64,000 nucleotides of DNA from Bacteroidales bacterium UBA4345 (GTDB lineage: Bacteria; Bacteroidota; Bacteroidia; Bacteroidales; Paludibacteraceae). Location: assembly GCA_002396385.1 (NCBI GenBank), contig DGTD01000101.1:40945-104944 (forward strand), read 5' to 3'. The notes beneath the pieces were generated by a model. The model was given only the letters and a program-made list of their open reading frames with translations. It searched no databases and was not told where the DNA came from. A program made the translations under genes and the position numbers. Shown here one piece after another: positions 34,447 to 43,782 of the stretch (positions are counted from its first letter, which is position 1; every line of letters begins with the position of its first letter).

Positions 34447-34728
34447 ATGACGAAACTAAAAGTTATGGAACTCCAACTCTGGTTGCGTCGGTGTCGTTTT
34501 GATAATATAGTGGACAACTTGATTTTAACCGACTACTCGAAGTGGTTGCTTGACGACACATCGGCAATGGGGATACTGTTGCGTGCACGTTCAATGCCGC
34601 CAATGTCGTGTGCCCACTTCCAGACCTATATCGACGTGCACTATTCCCTAAGCAATGTCTATCTAGCCTGTTTTTGCATCAACACCCGCTATACATTCAT
34701 AAAAGAGTTTCCGACAGCCAAGGACTAA
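34447..34728 (+). pseudogene. fragment of an AAA / PD-(D/E)XK nuclease family gene
   Basis: The frame aligns with the C-terminal part of the broken gene at 61311-62314. Both have a W-x5-FD spacing, then SKxLLDDT, then NTRYT followed by KE(F/L)PT. The fragment stops right after the PTAKD stretch, where the nuclease core (GKGYADLVL) should follow, and the segment between LLDDT and NTRYT appears scrambled by frame changes. It is on the plus strand and has no N-terminal ATPase domain. Confidence 0.65.
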
Positions 34729-34756
34729 GTCCTCTATTCACCCGTTTAAGAAACGC

Positions 34757-35460
34757 TTATTTTTTTATCAAGACAGGACGGACATTACGGCCGCTGAAAC
34801 GACGGCTGTGGTGCCACTCGATGTTGATGTCGCGGAAGTTAAAGCTATAGGAACGGTAGTAATAGTTGTCGCACAGCGTTGACGACCAATAACCACCGTC
34901 TTCATTGTCGCTCTTCACGTTAGTTGAGAAACGGTAACCACCTGCAGGAAGGAAGATGATGTTGCCGTTTGTTTTCGATATGCCTATGCGGCCAACAGCA
35001 CCTGTTCCGTTGTAGTTTCTTGTCCATTCCCAGTTGCAGTGGATGCGAAGTTCTGTTAACTCTTCGTTGGTTGGAGTGCGCCATTTCTTACCCCAATTAA
35101 CGGTTGCTGCATCGTCTTCTGCATCTAGCACATGTTTAGTCGGGATTACCAAAGTTTGGGTTGTTGTATTTGTTGATGACCTTTTGTTTTCCGGTCCATT
35201 TATAGGTCTGCCAGCTGTATTCTTCTTTGGGTTCGGTTTCTCCCCATGCATAGAAGTTGCCAGGTTCGGTTGCATTGTTTGCGCCCACATTGCAGGTCGC
35301 CCATAAGGTTCCACTTGGAAGGCCTAGGTCTACATAGGTATGCTTATCGGCTTAGCCGCTAATCGTTATTATTCTGAAAGATTCATTTTCTGTTGCATTG
35401 ACATTCGCTGCAAAAACGATAGAGGCTAGTCCCGTTAAAAGAAGCAAATATTTTTTTATA
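34757..35460 (-). pseudogene. decayed FISUMP-domain protein gene
   Basis: Reading the minus strand shows a signal peptide without a start codon (IKKYLLLLTGLASIVFA), then ISG and an in-frame TAA near 35355. HTYVDLGLPSGTLWATCNVGA and FYAWGETEPKEEYSW follow until a second stop near 35136, after which the frame shifts to HVLDAEDDAATVNWGKKW and runs on to the normal C-terminus NVRPVLIKK. At least three lesions are visible. The intact relative is at 28433-29191. Confidence 0.85.
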
Positions 35461-35591
35461 TTGAATAGGGTTTTGATTGATTTAAAGTTATATAAAAAAT
35501 ATTCTTTGCCAATTAAAAATGGAAATTTTATTAAAAAAACAGGGTACCTTTCTTCTCAATTCCGTTTTTTTCGGTTGTATTATGACGAATA

Positions 35592-35636
35592 AAGCGGGGG
35601 GCTGTCATGTTTTTATGACGGCCCCCGCTTGTTTTA
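35592..35636. terminator. hairpin terminator
   Basis: AAGCGGGGG (35592-35600) pairs with CCCCCGCTT, with additional GTCAT/ATGAC pairing near the loop. It lies just downstream of the OmpA-like gene that ends at 35673 on the minus strand. Confidence 0.75.
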
Positions 35637-35672
35637 TACCGGCTCTGTATTTTAGTCGGCCGGGTGGAAATG

Positions 35673-37652
35673 TTATTTGCTGAAGATAAGAACTACCCTT
35701 GTGTTCGCTTTGTTCGCGCTCGGAGTGTTACCCTTGGCAACTGGCTTGTCTGCACCCATACCAACAGTGGTGATGCGGCTTGCATCGATACCACCTTCAA
35801 TGAAGTAACCGCGAATCAGGTTTGCACGTTCTTCGGTCATCCAATAGGTGAAGTTGGTGTCGCGGATGATGGCCGAGTGGCACTCGATGGTGACTTTTAC
35901 GTCCGGATCATCGTTCAATTCCTTCGTTATTTTGTCGAGTGTCGCGTAGCTGATTGGGTGAATGGCAATCAGGTGCTCTTTGTAGTTCAAGAACTTGATG
36001 TTGCTTGTCTCGCTTTGTAGCTTCTTCAGATTGTCGGAAAGTTCTTTCGACTTGACTGGTTTTTCAACAACAGAAGTGTCGATGCCGAGGTTAGAGTCGC
36101 TCACTATCGAAGAGTCTATCTTCTCGGTGCTTACAACAGCGGTATCGCTTACGATGTTCATGTCGGTAGTCGTGTCGGTAACCTCAACCAAGACTGGTTT
36201 TTCCGGCTCTTTCTGTTTCTTTTTCTTCTCCTTTTTCGGCGTATAGTCGAAGAAGAGGTTCATACCCAGTGAAACTTGTACTTTTTCGGTGTTTGAAGGG
36301 ATAAGGGCACCATCGCTTTTCGCGTACCTGAAAGGTATGTTGTCGACCGAGCAGAACAGGTTGACAGGACCCGCATTCAGATTCAGACCGGCTCCCAAAT
36401 TGTTCCATTCTCCATCAAACAGGCCGTAGGCAACTGTCGCCGACAACTGTTTCCAAGGACGGAAGTTTACGCTGGCGGTTCCATTCCCGTAAAGTTTTCC
36501 CCGGTAGAATTGTCCCTTAGCCAGCAAGCCTAAGCCTAAACGGTCGTTCCAGAGGGAGTATTCGCCTCCTAACAAGAATTTGGAGTTCAACCAAGTGCTG
36601 TACGACGAAGGCTTGTGGTCGACATTAAACATTTCGTCGAACATTTCTTGGTATTTAATGCCATAGTCGGTGGTATCGTCGTTGATATCGAAAGTGATAC
36701 CGTCCCAAACGAAGTCACCTTTCTTGACGAAGCGGTTCAAACTCCTGGTCCAGTGTATGAAACCAAGGTCAAGCACGCTTGCGCTAACGGTCAGTTCTGG
36801 TAAAACCTTGTAGGTCGCACCCAAATCAACCGCAAAACCAAAACCTTTGGGCCTGGTAAAGTCGCGCGTCTTCAAGTCTTCGTCAAATGTCATACTGTCT
36901 ATCTGACTTAACTCGTTTTCATAAATACGAATGCCGGGAATCGCAGCCCTAACGTCGCCATCGCCTTTCAACTCCCACATTGTCTCGTTACCGGTAATGG
37001 TGACGTCTGAAAAGTTGGTATGGACGTTCCCGTGTCCGTACAGTATCTTAAATTTTGCACCTACATTCAGTTTGTCGTTCAAAGCACGGCTGTATCCCAA
37101 CCCCAGTTCGGTATAGGCGGTGAGGTCAACGGCAAAGTCGTTCCCCTTCATCTTGAATTTTTCACCTTCCTCTATGCCTTTAAGGGCAAGCTCTGGTATG
37201 GCTTTGGGCAGTAAAAGGTTGGTGCTGGCACGGTTCGAGATGTTGAAAGTGGCGAAACCGTCAGCCAACTTGAAACCGAAATCTATCAGGTTGATACGGT
37301 GGTCGTAAAAAATGCGGGTGTTGCTTCCCATTGCGTCCAGGAAGTCGTCAACACTACCTCTTTTTGCATTCTTGTCGAGGAACAAGACCGTTTTTTTCTT
37401 GCCATCGACGGTTACGTTTTGTATCACATCGGTGAAAACCAGATTGTTGTTGCCCAGGTTGAAGTTGATAGAAGACAGTCCGGGCACACCTATATAGAAT
37501 TTTCCGGCAGGCTGGAATGCGGGGTTCAACTGGTGCTGTTGCGGATTCCATTTCATGAAATATTGTGTGTTTGTCTGTGCGTTTGTGCTCGACAGACACA
37601 GTAAAGCCGCAATGGCCGCCAATGCTCTGTATGTTGTGTTAGTTGTTTTCAT
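35673..37652 (-). CDS. outer-membrane beta-barrel (DUF5723-like) with OmpA C-terminal domain
   Basis: A signal peptide (to about residue 25, ending TNAQ) precedes an approximately 420-residue barrel-like region beginning YFMKWNPQQHQLNPAFQP, the start typical of DUF5723/PorP-like proteins. A lysine-rich then threonine- and valine-rich linker follows (about 465-545). The last 100 residues form an OmpA-like peptidoglycan-binding domain with TIECHSA, MTEERANLIRGYFIEGGIDASRI and ANTRVVLIF. The usual GHTD is replaced, so peptidoglycan binding may be altered. Its start overlaps the stop of the upstream lipoprotein gene by 14 bp. Confidence 0.75.
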   Translation of the reverse strand: MKTTNTTYRALAAIAALLCLSSTNAQTNTQYFMKWNPQQHQLNPAFQPAGKFYIGVPGLSSINFNLGNNNLVFTDVIQNVTVDGKKKTVLFLDKNAKRGSVDDFLDAMGSNTRIFYDHRINLIDFGFKLADGFATFNISNRASTNLLLPKAIPELALKGIEEGEKFKMKGNDFAVDLTAYTELGLGYSRALNDKLNVGAKFKILYGHGNVHTNFSDVTITGNETMWELKGDGDVRAAIPGIRIYENELSQIDSMTFDEDLKTRDFTRPKGFGFAVDLGATYKVLPELTVSASVLDLGFIHWTRSLNRFVKKGDFVWDGITFDINDDTTDYGIKYQEMFDEMFNVDHKPSSYSTWLNSKFLLGGEYSLWNDRLGLGLLAKGQFYRGKLYGNGTASVNFRPWKQLSATVAYGLFDGEWNNLGAGLNLNAGPVNLFCSVDNIPFRYAKSDGALIPSNTEKVQVSLGMNLFFDYTPKKEKKKKQKEPEKPVLVEVTDTTTDMNIVSDTAVVSTEKIDSSIVSDSNLGIDTSVVEKPVKSKELSDNLKKLQSETSNIKFLNYKEHLIAIHPISYATLDKITKELNDDPDVKVTIECHSAIIRDTNFTYWMTEERANLIRGYFIEGGIDASRITTVGMGADKPVAKGNTPSANKANTRVVLIFSK

Positions 37653-39360
37653 CTTCTTTAGTCTCGTTTAGTTTGCCGACGTTGACACTGCCTTTTGCCG
37701 ATGCATTCAGAACAATGTTGAGTTTGTTGTTGCGCGTTACCTTGACTTTGTCGAATTCGTTTACAGCGACCTCGTACATAATGAGGATGTGCTTGGCCTT
37801 TTTCAAACTAGGAATATCTCTTTCTTTGAATTCCAACAGTTCGAAAGTGTTGGCCGAACGTTCAACGATGTGGCTCTTACTGTTGATTCTTCCGGCTTTA
37901 ACGTTAATGCTCTTGTTAATGTTGTTGTCGGGTATAATGCTGATTTCACCCGTCTTTTCATCCTCTTGCAGGAAAAAGAAGCTGACTTTTGCGTTGAATG
38001 GGAGTGTGTTGCTTACAAGGGCTTTAAGTTTCACGTATTTGAACGAGTACTTGTCGCCCAAGTCTTCGCCAAACTCAATGTCCTTAATGGTGTCACTCGA
38101 CAATATATAGCTGCCTTTGCGCAGGTAGGCTGGCAACTCAACTTTACAAATCATATCGATGTAGGCATCATCGGTGATGAAATAGTTCTCCTTCCCGTTC
38201 AAGTCGCCGTCTACAGCTTCGAAACGGTAGTCAAGTGTCACTTCTTTAGGCAGCATGTTGACCAGTTTGTCAATACCTCCGTTCTTTTTGTTGAAGGTGA
38301 CGTCTAAAGCGGTAATATTGTCGCCCACTTTTTTGGCATAGTTCAAATCTTTGTTGTAACTCTGTTTCCCGTTTTCAAATATGGCGGTTTCGGTCTTTTT
38401 CCCGTTAGTAGCCTCTAGTTTGTCTACTCCCAAACGGAAAGGTATGCCGATATTAGAGTGTACTTTCAGTGAAATTCTCGGGTCTTCTACCTGCAAGTTG
38501 AACTTCACTCCGTCTTCTTCCTGATCGTAGATGTCGATAGGAATAACCTCGTGGCCCAACTGCTGTTCCAAGCCGTTGAATACGCCCCAGGCTTTTTCTA
38601 TTTTCCACATAGCGTCGCCTGTGGCTATGTTGATGACAACATTGCTTTCTGGAGTGATTGATATTTTGGTTTGTTTGTTAACATCGAGGTAGCAGTCTAC
38701 TTCAACGCTGTCGGTATTGGCCATCCTTAAGACTGTAGAGCCCAGGTCGACCATAAAGGGTTTGTCGGCGCTCGGCTTGTAGCCCAGATCGTCTATCTTA
38801 TTCCCGCTAAAACCTATACTGGCACTACAGTTTTCCAACAGACCGTTGATATTAGATTGTAGTATGACATGTACGGGAGCTTCCTTGAAGATGACGCTGT
38901 CTATGCGGTATTGCGTGTCGTCAACAAGGTCTTTCAACCCGATTTTTGTAGTAATCTTGATACGGTCGTTCCTTGGTAATGTCAGTTTTACCGGTTTGTT
39001 CATCATAACGGCCTGTTCTTTTGTGATGCCGGCTTTCCCCATCTCTTCTTCGAACAAGTCGTAGCCCGAGAGGACCTCCTGGCTGTAGAACCCGTTTGTA
39101 TTGATAGGGTCTATCTGGAAATGTTGGACTGTATCGTAGGCGAATACAACAACTCCGTCATCTCCGTAGCCTAGGCCTTCAATGTCTTGTTGCTTTACCA
39201 GGTCTTCCACAGAAATGAAACATTGTCCAATGGGCGAACTTACGGCGGTATTCACTACAAGGTCGTCTGTACTGATATCAGACAGATTGTAATCCTCTAC
39301 TTTACACGATGTTATGCAAACGAAGAAGGTAGAAACTACACCAAAAATAATCTTTCTCAT
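37639..39360 (-). CDS. large surface lipoprotein, unknown family
   Basis: MRKIIFGVVSTFFVCITSC is a lipoprotein signal with lipobox ITSC. The remaining 550 residues are beta-rich, acidic and without catalytic motifs I recognise. Two similar blocks are suggested by repeated KVSFFF- and KLTLPR-type strands, but no domain could be named. It overlaps by 14 bp the gene for the OmpA-like barrel, which implies translational coupling and joint function at the outer membrane. Confidence 0.7.
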   Translation of the reverse strand: MRKIIFGVVSTFFVCITSCKVEDYNLSDISTDDLVVNTAVSSPIGQCFISVEDLVKQQDIEGLGYGDDGVVVFAYDTVQHFQIDPINTNGFYSQEVLSGYDLFEEEMGKAGITKEQAVMMNKPVKLTLPRNDRIKITTKIGLKDLVDDTQYRIDSVIFKEAPVHVILQSNINGLLENCSASIGFSGNKIDDLGYKPSADKPFMVDLGSTVLRMANTDSVEVDCYLDVNKQTKISITPESNVVINIATGDAMWKIEKAWGVFNGLEQQLGHEVIPIDIYDQEEDGVKFNLQVEDPRISLKVHSNIGIPFRLGVDKLEATNGKKTETAIFENGKQSYNKDLNYAKKVGDNITALDVTFNKKNGGIDKLVNMLPKEVTLDYRFEAVDGDLNGKENYFITDDAYIDMICKVELPAYLRKGSYILSSDTIKDIEFGEDLGDKYSFKYVKLKALVSNTLPFNAKVSFFFLQEDEKTGEISIIPDNNINKSINVKAGRINSKSHIVERSANTFELLEFKERDIPSLKKAKHILIMYEVAVNEFDKVKVTRNNKLNIVLNASAKGSVNVGKLNETKEDENN

Positions 39361-39442
39361 TACGTGATTTTTCTTTTTTGGAAATAAAAGTATAAATAAA
39401 ATGTTAGATGGGCAAATGTTCTTCTTAATAAGAGGAATCTTT

Positions 39443-40957
39443 TTATTTTTTCAACTTCTTGGCCGGCTTTTTGGCGGCAGGTTTCTTCTTTACAACCGCA
39501 TCTGGCCCACCAATAGCCTTGAAAGTGTCAACCAGTAGGTTACTGATGGCTGCACGGACTTGTTTGCGGGTGCAGTCGAAGTTGTTTACCATAATGGTAA
39601 ACGCATACCATTTATTGTTCCAAATGACGTAGCCGCTGAAATTCTGAACGCGGTCCATACTTCCGCTCTTGCAGAATGTTTTCCCCGACAACAGGGTCCC
39701 ACCCAGGAAGTGCTTAACCGTTCCCTGTTTTCCTGCGGTTGGCAACGAGGCGGTGAAAGAGTCGGCATAGCGGCTTTTTTTCTTCATATAGATGAGTAGG
39801 TCGGTAAGGAAGGCGGGGCTGATGGCGTTCTTCATCGAGAGTCCGGAACCATCGACTTGATGGGTCCGGGTCATTGGAACTCCGTGTGTGTTCCAGTACT
39901 TGTTGACGGCAGCCGTTGCCAAGTCGTAATTGCTGATTTCTCCGTTCTGTAAACCCATATAGAGGTATAGGTTCTCGGCGAAAAGGTTGACACTGTGGAA
40001 GTTTGTCTGCCTCGCTATTTCCTTTATTGGTTGGGAGAAAAAGCGGTAGATAGTGTTTCCTTCGGGCGCCCGTTCGTTGGTCCAGATGGTCGATCGGCTT
40101 TTGTTGCTGCAGATGCCGTTGCGGTCGAGTACGATGCGTAGCGAGTCAGCCACAAAAAGGGCAGGGTCGGGAATCTCTATTTTTACAAGCGTTTTTTTAC
40201 CGGTGGGTATGCGCCCACGCACAATTTTGTTCCAACTGTAAAGGTCACCGTAAATGTGCCACCAGACAGGCGTACCGCTCTGCAGTCGGTTGTCAATTGT
40301 CAGAAGGTTTGTCCTTGGCAGAATGGTTTCAATGGTGGCGGTTGCAGCCGAGTCGGACCCCGAGCAGGTTACCATGAAGAGGTTGTCGTGAAAGCATATA
40401 GCGCTAGGGGTTTGACCATAATAAGAGCCTACGTCTTCCAGCAACCAGTCGCCGTTAGCCCCGCTGCGTTGGAAAAGAGAGGCATCGCCTACAATGTCGC
40501 CTTCTATTTTTTTTATGCCTGCCGTTTCTACGGCGGCGGCCATATGCTCAAACACGGGGTTGTGTGTGAAGAAGTCTGATTCGAAGGTGGGGTCGCCTCC
40601 CCCTACAATGTAGAGGTCGCCATACAGTACCGAGTCTTTAATAAAGCCCGAATAGTTGAGCTTTGTGACGAAACTGAAAGTGTCGCTCAGTATCTCCAAT
40701 GCTGTGGCGGTGGTCAGTAGCTTGGTTACTGATGCGGGGATGCGGTTGTAGCCCGACTGGTATTCGGCTATCACGTTCCCGCTCTCTACTTCCTTCACCA
40801 AGTAGCCGAGTCCGGCAGCTTGCAAACCGTCGGTTGCGACAAATTTATTTACCGCAGCGGTGCCTATAAGGGGAGCACTAGTTTCTTGCGCATGGGTGTT
40901 CGCGGCATATAAACAGTATAGCAATAGCGCCATAAAGGCAGCTTTCCAGTTCTTCAT
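39443..40957 (-). CDS. dacB: D-alanyl-D-alanine carboxypeptidase/endopeptidase (PBP4 type)
   Basis: The 504-residue protein has a signal peptide (to about residue 24, ending THAQ). All three penicillin-binding motifs are visible: SVTK with the nucleophile at residue 76, SVN in FHSVNLFAENL, and KSG in FCKSGSMD. It is a class C peptidoglycan hydrolase that cleaves D-Ala-D-Ala or crosslinks in the periplasm. The lysine-rich tail ending AAKKPAKKLKK is unusual and may bind the wall or membrane. A -7 box lies at 41010-41017. Confidence 0.92.
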   Translation of the reverse strand: MKNWKAAFMALLLYCLYAANTHAQETSAPLIGTAAVNKFVATDGLQAAGLGYLVKEVESGNVIAEYQSGYNRIPASVTKLLTTATALEILSDTFSFVTKLNYSGFIKDSVLYGDLYIVGGGDPTFESDFFTHNPVFEHMAAAVETAGIKKIEGDIVGDASLFQRSGANGDWLLEDVGSYYGQTPSAICFHDNLFMVTCSGSDSAATATIETILPRTNLLTIDNRLQSGTPVWWHIYGDLYSWNKIVRGRIPTGKKTLVKIEIPDPALFVADSLRIVLDRNGICSNKSRSTIWTNERAPEGNTIYRFFSQPIKEIARQTNFHSVNLFAENLYLYMGLQNGEISNYDLATAAVNKYWNTHGVPMTRTHQVDGSGLSMKNAISPAFLTDLLIYMKKKSRYADSFTASLPTAGKQGTVKHFLGGTLLSGKTFCKSGSMDRVQNFSGYVIWNNKWYAFTIMVNNFDCTRKQVRAAISNLLVDTFKAIGGPDAVVKKKPAAKKPAKKLKK

Positions 40958-41009
40958 CTCTTTATCAGTTTAGTTTGGTTGTGTGTGGAGGCCAGAAGGC
41001 TTCTATTTG

Positions 41010-41017
41010 CAAAGATA
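41010..41017 (-). promoter_or_regulatory. -7 box (TAtcTTTG) of dacB
   Basis: Exact TAnnTTTG on the minus strand about 50 bp before the dacB start; -33 not clear. Confidence 0.5.
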
Positions 41018-41050
41018 ATTAAAATTTGTTTTGGACTAGTCCCTGCTGCG

Positions 41051-41989
41051 TCAGTTGAAATTCTTATTGAACTCATTTTTCAGTCTGTCGATGGCAGGGT
41101 GTAATGTATTCTCGTCGAGTAGGGTGGTGGCGTTCTCAGCAAACAGACTTCCTGCTTCGAGCTGGGCAAAGTCTGTCGACCACTGGGTGTAGTAGGTGGG
41201 TTTTTGGTGGGCTATTGATGTTTTTACCGCATGGCGTGCTCCGCTGGTTTTGCGCCCCTCTACCACTATAGTGGCATCGGCGATGCCTGCCTGTAACCTG
41301 TCGCGTTCTACGAAGTAAATCTGTTGTGGCCTGACGCCTATGGGATATTCTGAGATGGCCAACCCTCCGTTGTCGATAATTTCCTGTAAAAGAAGTCTGT
41401 TTTCAGGCGGATATACCGAATCGAGACCATGAGCGAGTATGGCTGTGGTTCTGCCCCCAACGTTAAGCGCTCCCTTGTGGGCGGCGGTGTCGCAACCCAG
41501 AGCCAGTCCGCTGACAATGTTGAACCCCTCTCTTCCAAATTCTTCAGCAATGTGCGTGCTGCCTAAGCTGCCGCCAATGGAAGGCGTACGGGTACCAATG
41601 ATTGCAACAGAAGGGCATTCGTCTATAATCTTCAGACAGCCTTTGCTGAACAAAAGGACGGGACTGTCGCTTTTTCCGTCTTTTTTCAAATGGAGCAACC
41701 TTTTCGGATAGTTTTTATCGAAGTACGAGGTAATCTGTATATCGGCGTTCTCGGCGGCTTCTTCTATCCTGACCGCAAGGGCATAGGCTGTGTTTATTTC
41801 GGTGTATAGGTAGTTCGTCCCTCCACGGGTTAATTTCCGGTCTTTACATTCAGCGATGAAATCGTGAAATTCTGGTATGTTATTTACGCTTTTTTTTGCC
41901 AAAAGGGCATATTCTGCCATGGCAGCGATGCTCTTCCTGCCTAAGTTGGGTAATTGCAATAGTGCTAATAATTGAGTGTTGTTCAGCAT
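41051..41989 (-). CDS. dprA: DNA-processing protein DprA/Smf family
   Basis: The 312-residue protein has the DprA Rossmann core: VAIIGTRTPS, then FNIVSGLALGCDTAAHKGAL, TTAILAHGLDSVYPPENR, and FVERDRLQAGIADATIVVEG. These bind single-stranded DNA and load RecA during natural transformation in characterised homologues. The short N-terminal helical part is variant, and there is no clear C-terminal winged helix, so it is a short form. Some such paralogues have been linked to defence islands, but the neighbours here are housekeeping genes. Confidence 0.8.
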   Translation of the reverse strand: MLNNTQLLALLQLPNLGRKSIAAMAEYALLAKKSVNNIPEFHDFIAECKDRKLTRGGTNYLYTEINTAYALAVRIEEAAENADIQITSYFDKNYPKRLLHLKKDGKSDSPVLLFSKGCLKIIDECPSVAIIGTRTPSIGGSLGSTHIAEEFGREGFNIVSGLALGCDTAAHKGALNVGGRTTAILAHGLDSVYPPENRLLLQEIIDNGGLAISEYPIGVRPQQIYFVERDRLQAGIADATIVVEGRKTSGARHAVKTSIAHQKPTYYTQWSTDFAQLEAGSLFAENATTLLDENTLHPAIDRLKNEFNKNFN

Positions 41990-42025
41990 AGTCAGCCCGC
42001 CCGATTTTCAAGTTTTTGGGGATTT

Positions 42026-42057
42026 TTTGCAAAAATACAAATAATCTCTTATCTTCG
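42026..42057 (+). promoter_or_regulatory. promoter of the ThiE-like operon
   Basis: TTTG (42026-42029), a 20-bp spacer and TATCTTCG (42050-42057, one mismatch), 23 bp before the ATG at 42081. Confidence 0.65.
42030..42037 (-). promoter_or_regulatory. -7 box (TAttTTTG) upstream of dprA
   Basis: Exact TAnnTTTG on the minus strand 41 bp before the dprA start. It lies between the two boxes of the divergent plus-strand promoter, so the two promoters may compete. Confidence 0.5.
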
Positions 42058-42080
42058 TGAGGTAAACTATATGTTGCTGT

Positions 42081-42683
42081 ATGTCTGTCTTTAAATGCAA
42101 ACATCCACAGTTGGTGGTGATAACGCGCCCTGAACCCTATGAGACGGAGGTGGAACAAATCGTTGAACTATTGTCTGCCGATTCTGGATTCCTGCTTCAC
42201 TTGCGCAAACCAAATGCCAGTGCGGAGTCTTACCGACGGGTATTGCGAAACTTGCCCGAGGAATATCTGTCTCGTGTTTCGCTGGGCGACCATTTCGAAT
42301 TGGCTGACGAATTTTTGGTTGGGGGTGTTCATTTGAGTGGACGGCAGAAAAATTATCAAGGGAAAAGAAAACTTAGGCTCAGCAAATCGTGTCATTCTTT
42401 CGAAGAACTGCGGCAAACTTCCAATTTTGATTATGTCTTTTTCAGCCCTGTCTTTAACAGTATCTCGAAACGTGGTTATAATGCGGCATTTTCGGAGGCT
42501 GAATTATTAGAGGCCTCTGCGAGTGGCCTGATAAATGAAAAAGTTATAGCGTTGGGTGGAATCGATGAAAATACGCTCCCCCTGCTTGCTCCTTATTCTT
42601 TTGGAGGTGCTGCTGTGCTGGGTACGGTTTGGACTGATTTCTGTGTGGAACGGTTTAAAAGACTGGTGAGAATGGTATACTGA
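42081..42683 (+). CDS. thiamine-phosphate synthase-like (ThiE/TenI) protein
   Basis: The 200 residues fit a TIM barrel of the ThiE/TenI group: LHLRKPNASAESYRRVL (the phosphate-binding start), GVHLSGRQ, DYVFFSPVFNSISKRGY and VIALGGIDENTLPLL. ThiE joins thiazole and pyrimidine phosphates to make thiamine phosphate, and TenI relatives act on the thiazole part. The protein is shorter than typical ThiE and lacks a canonical pyrophosphate GxT signature, so TenI-like is possible. It begins a plus-strand run with two downstream genes. Confidence 0.75.
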   Translation: MSVFKCKHPQLVVITRPEPYETEVEQIVELLSADSGFLLHLRKPNASAESYRRVLRNLPEEYLSRVSLGDHFELADEFLVGGVHLSGRQKNYQGKRKLRLSKSCHSFEELRQTSNFDYVFFSPVFNSISKRGYNAAFSEAELLEASASGLINEKVIALGGIDENTLPLLAPYSFGGAAVLGTVWTDFCVERFKRLVRMVY

Positions 42684-42722
42684 CTCTTGTCGTTATTTTT
42701 AATTGATGATATTGAGATAACT

Positions 42723-43772
42723 ATGCGCTACCTTTTTTCTTTAATAGCGGTCCTATTATTGGCTTTTTCGGTGTTTGCCCAGTGTGATCCATCGTCTTTT
42801 CAAAAGGAACTTGAAGACTTGAATGATAAGGAACTGATTATTGACCGGTTGAGCGACTATTCTTTGAACCACTTCGAAGACATCTATAAAAAGAAGGATG
42901 ACCGGTGTATTGAGGTCAGTATGGGGGCTGTCTTTAACTATGGAGACCTGTGTGGGGTCACTGACAAAATGAAAGTGAAAACACCAAACTTTGTGAGGTT
43001 ACTTGAAAAAAATGAGCATTATCTGCCTTTTTATGCCGCTTATTTGGCGAAACTCTATAAGTCGACTGGCAAAATGGAGCTTAGCTATTCTGAACATGTG
43101 AAGGTGATGGATTTTTTGACTGACCTCTATGAGAAACATATAGATGCGTACAACAGCAACCTGAAAATAGAGGAAGGAAACCGTTTCTGTTGCTATATGG
43201 ATAAATTTGTAAGTGCAAAGAAGAATGGTAAACTGGCTGAACTAATCAAACGAGAATTCTATGACAGGGAAATGTGCATCGGAGCCCCTTATTCCTTGTT
43301 TAAAATGACAATCGATTCCCTATCTGTTGAGTCTGAATACAACAAAGTGAAAATTGACATTAAACTGACTGACAATGAATACGAAGCCAATGGTGTCGGC
43401 TTCAGGAAAAAGATGTTGACAGCCCTGGCTACTATCCGGTTTTGTAAAAAGCGAAAAATTCCTGTTGGTGCGGAACTGACCAATTGGATAAAGAAGTGGG
43501 AAAAAGCCAATATGCCAAAATTTGAAAATCTGGAACTGGTTGACCAGCTAAAAGGAGAAGAAAGGGAACATTTTCTCGAAGTGGTCAAAATTTATCTGCT
43601 GGCATATCGGATTAAGCTGTTCTCTTTTGATGATTATTACCAGTGTGTGTGCATATATCTGGAAAACTATGGTGCAAAATCGGCTGTCGTTAATCGATAT
43701 AGAGATATGTTTGCAAACTGTACATTAGACGATTATTTGCGTAAGAATTACAAAAACAGGTTAACTTATTAA
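42723..43772 (+). CDS. exported protein of unknown function
   Basis: The ATG at 42723 gives MRYLFSLIAVLLLAFSVFAQ, a clean signal peptide, and follows the ThiE-like stop by 39 bp. A TTG at 42687 in the longest frame is less likely. The mature 330 residues are helical and rich in Lys, Glu and Tyr, with scattered cysteines. I recognise no family. It is followed after 10 bp by the TerB-DnaJ gene, so the two probably work together at the envelope. Confidence 0.65.
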   Translation: MRYLFSLIAVLLLAFSVFAQCDPSSFQKELEDLNDKELIIDRLSDYSLNHFEDIYKKKDDRCIEVSMGAVFNYGDLCGVTDKMKVKTPNFVRLLEKNEHYLPFYAAYLAKLYKSTGKMELSYSEHVKVMDFLTDLYEKHIDAYNSNLKIEEGNRFCCYMDKFVSAKKNGKLAELIKREFYDREMCIGAPYSLFKMTIDSLSVESEYNKVKIDIKLTDNEYEANGVGFRKKMLTALATIRFCKKRKIPVGAELTNWIKKWEKANMPKFENLELVDQLKGEEREHFLEVVKIYLLAYRIKLFSFDDYYQCVCIYLENYGAKSAVVNRYRDMFANCTLDDYLRKNYKNRLTY

Positions 43773-43782
43773 AGGATAAAGA

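Noticed and set aside
34608..34850. 80-codon plus-strand frame beside the ATPase fragment
   Set aside because: It overlaps the recognisable fragment and the FISUMP pseudogene in the wrong frame; only the other frame shows homology.
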